DNA of 64,000 nucleotides from Microlunatus panaciterrae (lineage in GTDB: Bacteria; Actinomycetota; Actinomycetes; Propionibacteriales; Propionibacteriaceae), in contig NZ_JAFBCF010000001.1 in assembly GCF_016907535.1 (NCBI RefSeq), positions 3,658,001 to 3,722,000 of the forward strand, read 5' to 3'. Below, piece after piece: positions 25,144 to 33,702 of the stretch (its first letter is position 1; the number at the start of each line of letters is the position of its first letter). The translations under genes and the position numbers were made by a program. A model generated the notes under the pieces. It was not told the origin of the DNA. It worked only from the letters and a program-made list of their open reading frames with translations, and did not search any database.

Positions 25144-25260
25144 GTTCCACGTACTCCTCGGTGTCTCTTCTGCTGCCTCAGGTGCGGGCCCGCTCCGGCC
25201 ACAGTGACCCATCATGGACCTCGCGGAGCGCAGCACCAAGCCGCCACGTCGGCCGGTCCC

Positions 25261-25329
25261 GCGCTCTGTGCTTGTCGATGCACGCGCTCTGTGCTTGTGG
25301 AGCCGCGCGCTCTGAGCTTGTCGAAGAGC
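25261..25329 (+). repeat. Three 23-bp tandem repeats of a dispersed motif
   Basis: Units start at 25261, 25284 and 25307, exactly 23 bases apart, each beginning GCGCTCTGTGCTTGT or GCGCTCTGAGCTTGTCGAAG. The motif resembles the short CTGAGCCTGTCGAAG element found many times in various bacterial genomes, usually between genes; related copies lie at 15211-15233 and 15388-15406. It ends 24 bases before the start of the FAD oxidase gene. Confidence 0.8.
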
Positions 25330-25352
25330 GGCGAGGCGCGCATGCTGATCAT

Positions 25353-26852
25353 GTGGACGGGGGACCGCAGGATCCGATCAGCCGAAGGGCGATATTGCTG
25401 GCCGCTGTCGCCGGCGCGGTAGGCGTGGCCGCCCCGCCAGTGGCGGGCGACGTCGGGAGCCTGCGGGCCTCTGCCCAGACGACCGGTCACGCTCCGACGG
25501 CAGCCGACTGGCAGGCTCTGTCGACGGCCCTGCGTGGGCCGTTGTTCCGGCCCGGCGACCCGGGCTACGGCTCGGTGCGACGAACCTTCGACCCGCGGCG
25601 CGACAGTGCCCGTCCGATCGCGATCGCCCAAGTGGCGACGTCCTCAGACGTGTCCGTCACTCTCGCCTTCGCCCGTCGCCACCGACTGGCGATCCGGCCC
25701 CGTTCGGGTGGGCATTCGTACGTAGGCGACTCGACCGGCACCGGGGTTCTGGTCATCGACACCCGGCGGATGAACGCCCTCGCCTACGACCCGGCGAGGC
25801 ACCGCCTCACAGTCGGCGCCGGCGCTCGGCTCGCCGCCGTGCACGAGCTGCTGGACCGGCACCGACGGACGATCCCCACCGGGACGTGCCCCACAGTCGG
25901 CGTTGCCGGTCTGACCTTGGGCGGTGGGATCGGTGCCGAGACGCGGCTCTACGGACTCACTCTCGATGCCGTGACCGCGATCCGGGTGGTGACTCCGGAC
26001 GGCCGGGTGCGCCTGGTGTCGGCCAGTCGCGAACCGGACCTGTTCTGGGCCCTCCGCGGCGGTGGCGGTGACAACTTCGGCATCGTCACCCAGTTCGTTT
26101 TCCGCACGTTCCCAGCGCACTCGGCGCAGTTCTTCTTCCTGCGTTTCTCCCCGGCCGCTGCGGTGCACGTGATCCGCGGCTGGCAACGGCGACTGGGTGT
26201 GATGCCCCGTCATTGTTGGGCCAACGTGCACCTGGAGGCGGCCGGCGGGGCGGTCGTGCCACGGATCGTCGGCGTCGTCTGGGGCGGCTCGGCCAGGACC
26301 GAGGCGAACGCCCTGATCGAGGCCATCGGGCGGGCACCAGTCGCCGTCTCATATGCATCCCGGTCGCACCGCGATGCCGTGGCGTTGCTGGCGGGGCCAC
26401 GCGGTTCGGTGCGGCAGTCCTGGTCCGCCGGCTCAGACATCATCGGCAGGCCGCTGAGCAGGGCGAAGGCGACAGCTCTGGTGGCCGTCGTTCAGGACCG
26501 GGCCAGGACCGGCCAGCCGGGCGTCGCGATCCTCGACCCACTCGGAGGTGCCGTCCGGGACGGGTCCAGGGCCACGTCCTGTTTCCCATGGCGGCACTCG
26601 ATGGCCACCGTGCAGTGGTACGTCGGGTTGCCCAGCACGGCCAGCGGTGCCGCGGTCAGGTCCGCGCAGGCCTTCATCCGGCGAGGCCACGCCTCGCTCG
26701 GTCGATCCTCGGTCGGCGGCTACGTCAACTACCTGGAACGGGGCCGGCCACTGGCGGACTACTACGGCAGCAGTTGGAGCGGGCTGGTCAAGGTCAGTCG
26801 CAGGTATGACCCTGCCGGGATGTTCTCCTCGAGGTACTCGATCCCGGGCTGA
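25353..26852 (+). CDS. Tat-exported BBE-like FAD-dependent oxidase
   Basis: 499 aa from GTG 25353. The N-terminus has a twin-arginine signal (ISRRAILLAAVAGAVGVAAP), so it is probably exported folded. The FAD-binding PCMH domain shows the His attachment site in RSGGHSYVGD and a Cys in GTCPTVGVAGLTLGGGIG, the two residues that give bicovalent FAD in the berberine-bridge family. The C-terminal BBE motif (GYVNYLER, ADYYG, VKRRYDP-like ending) is complete. Such enzymes oxidise sugars, alcohols or alkaloids using O2. An earlier in-frame start would run through the tandem repeats and is unlikely. Confidence 0.85.
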   Translation: MDGGPQDPISRRAILLAAVAGAVGVAAPPVAGDVGSLRASAQTTGHAPTAADWQALSTALRGPLFRPGDPGYGSVRRTFDPRRDSARPIAIAQVATSSDVSVTLAFARRHRLAIRPRSGGHSYVGDSTGTGVLVIDTRRMNALAYDPARHRLTVGAGARLAAVHELLDRHRRTIPTGTCPTVGVAGLTLGGGIGAETRLYGLTLDAVTAIRVVTPDGRVRLVSASREPDLFWALRGGGGDNFGIVTQFVFRTFPAHSAQFFFLRFSPAAAVHVIRGWQRRLGVMPRHCWANVHLEAAGGAVVPRIVGVVWGGSARTEANALIEAIGRAPVAVSYASRSHRDAVALLAGPRGSVRQSWSAGSDIIGRPLSRAKATALVAVVQDRARTGQPGVAILDPLGGAVRDGSRATSCFPWRHSMATVQWYVGLPSTASGAAVRSAQAFIRRGHASLGRSSVGGYVNYLERGRPLADYYGSSWSGLVKVSRRYDPAGMFSSRYSIPG

Positions 26853-26899
26853 TGCCACCAGGTCATCGCTCACCCCGACGGATCGGTCAGACTGACCAG

Positions 26900-27433
26900 A
26901 TGACCATCCACTCCTCGCACCCGTTCCTCCCCCCCGAGGACGAGCGGGAGCCGCTGCGGCGCCTTCGCGGTCGGATGCCAGCCCCGGTGACGGTCTGGAC
27001 GAGCGCGGACGCCGACCGGAGGGCCGGCTGGACGGTGTCGTCGGTGCTGTTCGCCGACGGCAGCCCGGCTGAGCTGGTCGGGCTGGTCGACGAGGATTCC
27101 GATCTCTGGGAGCTCGCCAGCGAGACCCGCGTCCTGGCGGTCAGCCTGCTGGGTTGGCGGCATCGGGGGCTGGCTGACGCCTTTGCCGGGATGGCGCCGG
27201 CCCCGGGCGGACCCTTCCGGCTGGCCAACTGGACCTCGACCGACTGGGGGCCGGTGCTGAGCGACACCTCTGGCTGGCTGGGCGCGAGGCTGCTCGACGG
27301 CGACCCTGACCATGCCGGCTGGGGGTTGCTGGTCCGGGCCCGCATCGAACGGGTGGAGCTCGGGGAGGTCGATCCGGATGGTGCACTGGCCCACCTGCGC
27401 GGTCGTTACCGCGCGCTCGACCAGCCGAGCTGA
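26900..27433 (+). CDS. Flavin reductase-like domain protein
   Basis: 177 aa. The split-barrel FMN-binding fold of flavin reductases is suggested by PAPVTVWTSADADRRAGWTVSSVLFADGSPAELVGLVDEDSDLW-type strands (VTVWTSADAD; WTVSSVLF; LVGLVDEDSDLW) and the DWGPVLSDTSGWL segment. It probably binds FMN and may reduce flavins or act as an oxidoreductase. It has no signal peptide. ATG 26900 is 48 bases after the oxidase stop. Confidence 0.7.
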   Translation: MTIHSSHPFLPPEDEREPLRRLRGRMPAPVTVWTSADADRRAGWTVSSVLFADGSPAELVGLVDEDSDLWELASETRVLAVSLLGWRHRGLADAFAGMAPAPGGPFRLANWTSTDWGPVLSDTSGWLGARLLDGDPDHAGWGLLVRARIERVELGEVDPDGALAHLRGRYRALDQPS

Positions 27434-27494
27434 CCACCCCCGCAGGGCGCTACCGCACCGGCAGCTCCGATGGCGTGGCACTAATCTCACAGGT

Positions 27495-28232
27495 ATGACC
27501 ACCGTTCTGCTGATCCGCCACGGCCGCACCACCGCCAACAGCACCGGCGTGCTGGCGGGTCGCACGCCGGGTGTCGGGCTGGACGAGACGGGCGTCCAGC
27601 AGGCCCGCGAGGTGGGTGGTCGGATCGCCACGATCCCGCTGCGCGCCCTCGTCACGTCACCCCTGCGGCGGTGTCGGCAGACGACCCAGGCGCTGGTGAC
27701 GGCTCGCGGGGACGGCTGCCCGGTGTCGGTGGAACAGGGGCTGATCGAGTGCGGCTACGGCGAGTGGACCGGACGATCGCTGCGCGACCTGAGCAAGGAG
27801 AAGCTCTGGCAGACCGTGCAGCAGCAGCCGTCCGCGGTGCGGTTCCCGGCCGGTGAGTCGATGACCGAGATGTCGGCGCGCGCCATCGGCACGGTCCGGG
27901 GCTGGGACCAGCGGCTGGCTGACACCGTAGGCGACGACGCCGTCTGGGCTGCGGTGTCGCACGGCGACGTGATCAAGGCCGTGCTGGCCGACGCGCTCGG
28001 TATGCATCTGGACGCCTTCCAGCGGATCATCGTCGACCCGGCATCGGTGTCGGTGATCCGTTACACCGCCACCCGGCCCTACGTGTTGACCATGAACTCG
28101 CAGACCGCAGAACTGGCGACCTTCTTCCGCCAGCCTGCGAAGAAGAAGACGTCTCGCGCGAGGACCCGGAAGGCTGCCGACGACGCACCGATCGGTGGCG
28201 GCATGGGAGCCGAAGAGGTGGTCGAGGCATGA
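27495..28232 (+). CDS. Histidine phosphatase family protein (MSMEG_4193 type)
   Basis: 245-aa phosphoglycerate-mutase-fold phosphatase. The catalytic RHG is in LLIRHGRTTANS, the second catalytic His in AAVSHGDVIKAVLADALG, and Glu/Arg in TSPLRRCRQT and ECGYGEW. The C-terminal 40 residues are basic (KKKTSRARTRK) and outside the fold. The order phosphatase, DUF3090, SCO1664-type protein, mshC is conserved in actinobacteria, which hints at a shared role, possibly in mycothiol or inositol phosphate metabolism (inference). Confidence 0.88.
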   Translation: MTTVLLIRHGRTTANSTGVLAGRTPGVGLDETGVQQAREVGGRIATIPLRALVTSPLRRCRQTTQALVTARGDGCPVSVEQGLIECGYGEWTGRSLRDLSKEKLWQTVQQQPSAVRFPAGESMTEMSARAIGTVRGWDQRLADTVGDDAVWAAVSHGDVIKAVLADALGMHLDAFQRIIVDPASVSVIRYTATRPYVLTMNSQTAELATFFRQPAKKKTSRARTRKAADDAPIGGGMGAEEVVEA

Positions 28233-28288
28233 CGGCCCGTCGGCCGGGCGAGCGTTTCCGGATTGACCGGCTGGCATAGGCTTCCACT

Positions 28289-28885
28289 ATGGCGATTCTT
28301 GTGCACCGCTATGACAGCCCTGACCGGTTCGTTGCCGGGACGGTCGGTCAGCCCGGGGAGCGGACCTTCTTCCTGCAGGCCCGGGAGGGGAACCGGATCA
28401 CCAGCGTCGCGTGCGAGAAGCAGCAGGTCTCTGTTCTGGCCGAGCATCTGGAACGGGTTCTGGACGAGGTGCGGCGACGGACCGAGGGTGCGGTCGAGGT
28501 GCCTCCGGCGAGTGCGAAGGCCCACGACACCCAGCCGCTCGACGCGCCGATCACCGAGGAGTTCCGGGTCGGCACGATGACGATCGCCTGGGATCCCCAG
28601 GCGGATCGGATCGTGATCGAGCTGTTCGCCAACGTCGACTCCGACGAAGAGCCAGACACTGCCGCCGAGGTCGCTGCGACCGAGCTGGAGTCGGCCGAGG
28701 TCGAGGCCGATGAGGTGTTCGTGGTCAGGATCACTCCGGCGTACGCCCGCGACTTCGTTGCGCGGGCGCAGGCCCTGGTGGCAGCCGGCCGGCCCGCCTG
28801 CCCGTTCTGTCTGCAACCGATCGACCCGACCGGGCACATCTGCCCGCGGGCGAACGGTTACCGCCGTCCGCTGTTCGACCAGTGA
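28289..28885 (+). CDS. DUF3090 family protein
   Basis: 198-aa actinobacterial protein of unknown function. It has a conserved start (HRYDSPDRFVAGTVGQPGERTFFLQA), a beta-rich centre, and near the C-terminus a CPFCLQPIDPTGHICPR stretch that looks like a zinc knuckle (two CxxC/HxxC pairs). It follows the phosphatase by 56 bases and precedes the SCO1664-type gene by seven, so it belongs to that operon. Confidence 0.88.
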   Translation: MAILVHRYDSPDRFVAGTVGQPGERTFFLQAREGNRITSVACEKQQVSVLAEHLERVLDEVRRRTEGAVEVPPASAKAHDTQPLDAPITEEFRVGTMTIAWDPQADRIVIELFANVDSDEEPDTAAEVAATELESAEVEADEVFVVRITPAYARDFVARAQALVAAGRPACPFCLQPIDPTGHICPRANGYRRPLFDQ

Positions 28886-28892
28886 GCCGACC

Positions 28893-29711
28893 GTGAGCTC
28901 GGACCCGGCCCCGGCTGAGCCGGTCGGGCCACGGCATCCCGCGCTGACCACCGAGCTGGCCGACGGTGAGCTGGAGGTGACCGGTCGGCTGCTGCAGGCC
29001 TCCAACGCCACCTTCCTGGCCACTCTGCACAGCGCTGGCTCGGATGTCCAGTGCGTCTACAAGCCGATGAAGGGGGAACGTCCGCTGTGGGACTTCCCCG
29101 AGCACACCCTCGCGCTGCGCGAGGTGGCGGCCTACGAGGTTTCCCGGCTGGGCGGCTTCGACCTCGTCCCGGTGACGGTGCTGGTCGACGGCCCGGTCGG
29201 GGTCGGGTCGCTGCAGGTCTGGGTGGAGGAGGACGAGGAGGATCCTGAGCCGCTGGTCGACATCGTCTCGTCGGCCCAGGTTCCGCGGCCGGGGTACTTC
29301 GACGTCGTCGAGGGTCTGGACGCGCGGGACCGCCCCGTCGCCGTGGTGCACGCCGATCACCCGCGGTTGCGGCTGATGGCGACCTTCGACGCGTTGATCA
29401 ACAACGCCGACCGCAAGGGAGGCCACATCCTGGCCAGTGCCGGTGCCGTCTTCGGGGTCGACCACGGCATCAGCTTCCACACCGAACCAAAGTTGCGGAC
29501 GCTGCTGTGGGGGTGGGCCGGGAAGCCGCTGGAGCGGCAGGCGATCGAGGCCGTGGGCCGGGTCCGTGCGGATGCCGCCAGCCTGCTCGAGTCGCTGCTC
29601 TCGGCTCAGGAGATCGACGCCCTGCTGTGGCGTGCCGACCGACTGCTCGGCGAGGGCTGTCTGCCGCAACCGGGCGACGACTGGCCGTCCATTCCCTGGC
29701 CCCCCTTCTGA
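28893..29711 (+). CDS. SCO1664 family protein
   Basis: 272 aa from GTG 28893. The family is distantly related to the PI3/4-kinase and HipA kinase fold: CVYKPMKGERPLWDFP resembles the ATP-binding Lys strand, and NADRKGGHIL followed by GVDHGISF resembles the catalytic N and metal-binding D loops. If so, it phosphorylates a protein or small molecule; this is inferred from motif resemblance. It sits between DUF3090 and mshC, as in other actinobacteria. Longer in-frame extension upstream overlaps DUF3090 and is rejected. Confidence 0.85.
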   Translation: MSSDPAPAEPVGPRHPALTTELADGELEVTGRLLQASNATFLATLHSAGSDVQCVYKPMKGERPLWDFPEHTLALREVAAYEVSRLGGFDLVPVTVLVDGPVGVGSLQVWVEEDEEDPEPLVDIVSSAQVPRPGYFDVVEGLDARDRPVAVVHADHPRLRLMATFDALINNADRKGGHILASAGAVFGVDHGISFHTEPKLRTLLWGWAGKPLERQAIEAVGRVRADAASLLESLLSAQEIDALLWRADRLLGEGCLPQPGDDWPSIPWPPF

Positions 29712-29771
29712 GCCGTCCCCGTTCGGATCCGCCCCCCGATCGGATTCGGGCCGGCAGATAGGCTGCATCGC

Positions 29772-31022
29772 ATGCAGGCTTGGAACTCTCCTCCCGTCCG
29801 TCGACTTCAGCGCCCAGCCAGCACTCCGGCGCTCGAGCTGTTCGACACGGCGTCGCAGTCCCTCCAGCCGGCCGCACCGGGCAGTAGCCAGGGCGTCGCC
29901 ACCCTGTACGTGTGTGGGATCACGCCTTACGACGCCACCCACATGGGGCACGCCAATACCTACGTCTCGTTCGACCTGCTCAACCGGGTCTGGCGTGACA
30001 GCGGTCACCGGGTCAACTATGTGCAGAACGTGACCGACGTCGACGACCCCCTGCTGGAGCGGGCGGCGGCGACCGGGATCGACTGGGTGGATCTCGCCGA
30101 GCGGGAGACGCAGTTGTTCCGCGACGACATGACGGCACTCAATGTCATCGCTCCAGAGCACTACGTGGGCGCGGTGGAGTCGATCCCGCTGGTGATCGAG
30201 CTGATCCAGCGGCTGGAGCAGCGCGGCGCGGTCTACCGGGTCGATGACGCCGAGCACCCCGACCTGTACTTCAGCTGCGGGGCCGATGACGAGTTCGGGT
30301 CGCTGGCCCATCTCCCGGACGCGGAGGCGCTGGAGATCTTCCGCGAACGCGGCGGTGACCCGGACCGTCCTGGCAAGAAGCACCCGTTGGACTGTCTGCT
30401 GTGGCTGCAGCAGCGCCCCGGGGAGCCGGGTTGGGACAGCCCGTTCGGACGCGGTCGACCTGGCTGGCACATAGAGTGCACGGCCATCGCGCTCGCCCTG
30501 CTCGGCACCGGCTTCGACGTGCAGGCCGGCGGCAGCGACCTGGTCTTCCCGCACCACGAGATGTGCGCGGCCGAGGGACGGGTCGCCACCGGTCAGCCGT
30601 TCGCCCGGCTCTACGTCCACAGCGGGATGGTCGGCCTGGACGGGGAGAAGATGTCGAAGTCGAAGGGCAACCTGGTCCTGGTCTCGCAGCTGCGCGAGCG
30701 GGGCGAGGATCCGATGGCGATCCGGCTGGCCCTGCTGGCCAACCACTACCGCTCCGAATGGACCTGGACCTCGGAGTTGCTCGAGTCGGCCCGGCGGCGG
30801 CTGGCGCTGTGGCGTGAAGCGGTCCGGCTGGACTCCGGCCTCAACGCCGCACCGGTGGTCGAAGCCGTCCGCGCGGCGCTGGCCGACGACCTCGACGCCC
30901 CGGCCGCGCTGGCAGCGGTGGACGCCTGGGCCGGCGCCTCGACCGCGATCGACTCCGACGACTCGGAGGCGCCGACGCTGGTCGCCCAGGTCTGCGACGC
31001 CCTCCTCGGCGTACGCCTGTGA
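29772..31022 (+). CDS. mshC: Mycothiol ligase MshC
   Basis: 416-aa ATP-dependent ligase that joins L-cysteine to GlcN-Ins, the penultimate step in mycothiol synthesis. It is a class I cysteinyl-tRNA synthetase paralogue: zinc-binding Cys in [16 protein letters not shown] (which also contains the HIGH-like motif), [10 protein letters not shown], and [10 protein letters not shown]. It begins MQAW, as is usual for this enzyme, and lacks the anticodon-binding domain of CysS. Mycothiol is the major thiol of actinobacteria, so this gene is a strong taxonomic marker. An FMN riboswitch follows its stop. Confidence 0.96.
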   Translation: MQAWNSPPVRRLQRPASTPALELFDTASQSLQPAAPGSSQGVATLYVCGITPYDATHMGHANTYVSFDLLNRVWRDSGHRVNYVQNVTDVDDPLLERAAATGIDWVDLAERETQLFRDDMTALNVIAPEHYVGAVESIPLVIELIQRLEQRGAVYRVDDAEHPDLYFSCGADDEFGSLAHLPDAEALEIFRERGGDPDRPGKKHPLDCLLWLQQRPGEPGWDSPFGRGRPGWHIECTAIALALLGTGFDVQAGGSDLVFPHHEMCAAEGRVATGQPFARLYVHSGMVGLDGEKMSKSKGNLVLVSQLRERGEDPMAIRLALLANHYRSEWTWTSELLESARRRLALWREAVRLDSGLNAAPVVEAVRAALADDLDAPAALAAVDAWAGASTAIDSDDSEAPTLVAQVCDALLGVRL

Positions 31023-31112
31023 CCTCGGCGTCTCGGTTCGCCACTGTCTTCCTGGGGTGCCGGTTGGTCAGTCCGCCGCTGACTGAATAGACTGCTGGGC
31101 GACGAGTGAACA

Positions 31113-31248
31113 ACTCGCGCGTGTTCCGGGGTCGGTGCAATTCCGAGCCGGCGGTACAGTCCGCGACCCGATCGCAGCCAGCGATCGGCTGATGTGGTGA
31201 AACTCCACAACCGACGGTGAAAGTCCGGATGGGAGGATCACGCGAGTG
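31113..31248 (+). ncRNA. FMN riboswitch (RFN element)
   Basis: All conserved parts of the FMN aptamer are present: GTTCCGGGGTCGGTGCAA, the GCCGGCGGTACAGTCCGCGACC core, a variable hairpin (GATCGCAGCCAGCGATC), GGCTGATGTGGTGAAACTCC, and ACCGACGGTGAAAGTCCGGATGGGAGGA, closed by a P1 stem (ACTCGCG..TG with CACGCGAGT). Downstream, GTCTCT (31279-31284) can pair with AGAGAC (31318-31323), which overlaps the ribosome binding site of ribM. This suggests FMN blocks translation; no T-run terminator is seen. Another hairpin, TCACCG/CGGTGA, lies at about 31251-31276. Confidence 0.95.
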
Positions 31249-31325
31249 CGTCACCGCTGCCCGCTGGCGGCCGGTGATGTCTCTATCGCCCCGGTGCCTG
31301 CGCGACCGGATGAGTGGAGAGACTG

Positions 31326-32045
31326 ATGGACATCTCGGAACTGCTTCTGAGGTTTGCGAACGCCCAGCTCGACCTCGGTCTCGGCAAGCCCATTCTGTGG
31401 CGCGAGATCGTCGGCAACGGCTTTGGACTGGCCAGCGCACTGCTGGGCATGCGGCGCAGGGTGGCCGCCTGGCCGATCGGGATCATCGGCAACATCGTGC
31501 TGTTCACGGTCTTCCTCGGCGGTGTCTTCCACACCCCCCAGAACCTCGACCTGTGGGGCCAGGCCGGTCGGCAGATCTTCTTCTTCATCGTCAGCGTCTA
31601 CGGCTGGTACCGGTGGTACCAGTACCGCAAGAACGGCTCCGAGGGCGGGGTCGGGGTCACACCCCGCTGGGCCGGTCGCCGAGGCCTGGTCGAGCTCGCC
31701 GTGGGCGCTGTGGTGCTCTACGCCTCCTTCTACTTCATCCTCAAGGCACTCGGCTCCTGGGGACCGCTGGCCGACGCCTGGATCCTCACCGGCTCGGTGC
31801 TGGCGACATACGGGATGGCGCGCGGCTGGGTCGAGTTCTGGCTGATCTGGATCGCGGTCGACCTCGTCGGCGTACCGCTGCTGCTGACAGCCCAGTACTA
31901 TCCGTCGGCGATCATGTACGCGGTCTACGGCGCCTTCTGTGTGATCGGTTTCGTCTCCTGGTGGCGGATCCAGCGTCGTGAACGGGCCGTTCGGCCCGGT
32001 GACGCCGGAGCCGACCAGGAGGTGCTGACGCAGCCGTTAGGCTGA
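31326..32045 (+). CDS. ribM: PnuC-family riboflavin transporter RibM
   Basis: 239-aa membrane protein with about seven predicted helices and the PnuC-family signature ([54 protein letters not shown]). PnuC proteins carry nicotinamide riboside, thiamine or riboflavin by facilitated diffusion. Control by an FMN riboswitch identifies this one as the riboflavin-importing branch (RibM/PnuX), known in Corynebacterium and Streptomyces. ATG 31326 follows GGAGAG; GTG 31314 is an alternative. hisE starts four bases downstream, so hisE-hisG may be partly under the same control. Confidence 0.9.
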   Translation: MDISELLLRFANAQLDLGLGKPILWREIVGNGFGLASALLGMRRRVAAWPIGIIGNIVLFTVFLGGVFHTPQNLDLWGQAGRQIFFFIVSVYGWYRWYQYRKNGSEGGVGVTPRWAGRRGLVELAVGAVVLYASFYFILKALGSWGPLADAWILTGSVLATYGMARGWVEFWLIWIAVDLVGVPLLLTAQYYPSAIMYAVYGAFCVIGFVSWWRIQRRERAVRPGDAGADQEVLTQPLG

Positions 32046-32049
32046 GTCG

Positions 32050-32319
32050 GTGACCTACAAGACCTTCGACTCGCTCTTCCAGGAGCTCAGCGACAAGGCA
32101 GCCAACCGTCCGGCCGGATCCGCGACCGTGGCGAGCCTGGATGCGGGTGTGCACCAGATCGGGAAGAAGATCGTCGAGGAGGCGGCCGAGGTGTGGATGG
32201 CTGCGGAGTACCAGTCCACAGCGGAGGCGGCCGAGGAGATCAGCCAGCTGCTCTACCACCTGCAGGTGATGATGCTGTCGCTCGGTCTTGACCTCGAAGA
32301 CGTGTACGCCCACCTCTGA
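32050..32319 (+). CDS. hisE: Phosphoribosyl-ATP diphosphatase HisE
   Basis: 89-aa all-helical MazG-like pyrophosphatase for step 2 of histidine synthesis (PR-ATP to PR-AMP). The metal-binding motif is [16 protein letters not shown], followed by [14 protein letters not shown]. Length is normal for the single-domain form. GTG 32050 lies four bases after the ribM stop. hisG follows 22 bases later. Confidence 0.95.
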   Translation: MTYKTFDSLFQELSDKAANRPAGSATVASLDAGVHQIGKKIVEEAAEVWMAAEYQSTAEAAEEISQLLYHLQVMMLSLGLDLEDVYAHL

Positions 32320-32341
32320 GCGGCTGGGTAGATTGAGCGTC

Positions 32342-33223
32342 GTGAACTCCCACCGTCCGCCCAGATCGTCGGCCAGCCTGCTCAGAGTCGCCGTCCCCAA
32401 CAAGGGCTCCCTCTCCGAGGCGGCAGCCGCGATGCTCCGCGAGGCCGGCTATGCGCAGCGGTCCGACGCCAAAGAGCTGGTCCTGCTGGACGAGGCCAAC
32501 GGGGTGGAGTTCTTCTACCTCCGTCCGCGCGACATCGCCGTCTACGTCGGCGAGGGGACGCTGGACGTCGGCATCACCGGTCGGGACATGCTGGTGGACA
32601 GCGGTGCCAAGGCCACCGAGGTGCGTCCGCTTGGCTTCGCCCGCAGCCGGTTCCGGTTCGCCGCCCCGGCGGGCGCCGAGCTGACCGTCGAGAAGCTGCA
32701 CGGCCTGCGGTTGGCCACGTCCTACCCGGGTCTGGTGCAGAGCTACCTCGCAGAGCACGGCGTCAGCACCCGGATGATCAAGCTGGACGGAGCGGTCGAG
32801 ACAGCCATCCGGCTCGGGGTGGCCGATGTCATCGCCGACGTGGTCGAGACCGGCACGACGCTGCGACAGAACGGGCTGGAACTGTTCGGCGAGCCGATCC
32901 TGGAGTCGGAGGGCATCCTGATCCGCCGCTCGGAGGCCGAGCCCCCGGTCGGGCTGGAGCCTCTGGTGCGGCGCCTCAACGGCGTGATGGTGGCGCGAAA
33001 CTACGTGATGATGGACTATGACGCGTCCGCCGACATCGTCGACAAGGCCTCCGAGATCACCCCGGGGCTGGAGTCGCCGACCGTCTCGCCGCTGGCCCGA
33101 GAGGGCTGGTACGCGGTCCGGGCGATGGTGCCGCGCAAGGACGCCCAGCAACTGATGGACGACCTGTGGGAGCTCGGCGCCAGGGCCATCCTGGTCACCG
33201 ACATCGCCGCATGCCGGTTGTAG
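32342..33223 (+). CDS. hisG: ATP phosphoribosyltransferase HisG (long form)
   Basis: 293-aa enzyme for the first, feedback-inhibited step of histidine synthesis. The start RVAVPNKGSLSEAA, DVGITGRDML and the PRPP-binding DVVETGTTLRQNGL are typical. The C-terminal 75 residues form the regulatory domain of the long HisG that binds histidine (ending GARAILVTDIAACRL). GTG 32342 is the likely start. The next gene starts inside its 3' end (13-base overlap). Confidence 0.95.
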   Translation: MNSHRPPRSSASLLRVAVPNKGSLSEAAAAMLREAGYAQRSDAKELVLLDEANGVEFFYLRPRDIAVYVGEGTLDVGITGRDMLVDSGAKATEVRPLGFARSRFRFAAPAGAELTVEKLHGLRLATSYPGLVQSYLAEHGVSTRMIKLDGAVETAIRLGVADVIADVVETGTTLRQNGLELFGEPILESEGILIRRSEAEPPVGLEPLVRRLNGVMVARNYVMMDYDASADIVDKASEITPGLESPTVSPLAREGWYAVRAMVPRKDAQQLMDDLWELGARAILVTDIAACRL

Positions 33224-33687
33224 CGCCGGTGGTGTTCCGCCCGTTCCGGTTGAGGATCGTGGCCGTGATCTTCACCGTCGCCCTGGTGGTGCTCTGCGCG
33301 GTCGGCTGGGTCGCCCTGCCGCCTCATCTCAGGGCGGGTTTCACCTTCTCGCAGCTCTTGACGCTGCTGGCGATTCTCGGCTTCCTCGTGTTCGCGATGA
33401 TCACCATGGCCGCGAGTGCGGTCTGGGCGGACGCGGATGGGCTGCTGCTCCGCAACGGGCTGCGCCGGCACCGGGTGGAATGGTCGCGAGTGCATACGAT
33501 CCTGCTGCGACCCGGCGACCCGTGGGCGCTGCTGCTGCTCAAGCCGAGCGACGGGCGCCCGTTCCAGGTCGACCTGGACGCCGAGAAGAGACAGTTGATG
33601 GGCATCCAGGCCAGCGACGGACCGCGTGCGGTGCGGGCGGTCGAGGAGCTTCGCGCGCGGCACCGCGCGTTCCTGGCGTCGCACTGA
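33211..33687 (+). CDS. PH domain-containing membrane protein
   Basis: 158-aa protein: two transmembrane helices (about residues 12-32 and 47-67) followed by a bacterial PH domain (about 70-150, with ADADGLLLRNGLRRHRVEWSRV). PH-domain proteins of this kind follow hisG in many actinobacteria; function is unknown. ATG 33211 overlaps the end of hisG, so the genes are translationally coupled. Confidence 0.8.
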   Translation: MPVVAPVVFRPFRLRIVAVIFTVALVVLCAVGWVALPPHLRAGFTFSQLLTLLAILGFLVFAMITMAASAVWADADGLLLRNGLRRHRVEWSRVHTILLRPGDPWALLLLKPSDGRPFQVDLDAEKRQLMGIQASDGPRAVRAVEELRARHRAFLASH

Positions 33688-33702
33688 CCCCCGGCTCGGC
33701 TG

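Noticed and set aside
28731-30746. 671-aa open frame on the minus strand
   Set aside because: It lies antisense to the SCO1664-type gene and mshC, which are clear families. Its protein is His/Arg/Gln/Pro-rich with no domain; it is a GC-rich shadow.
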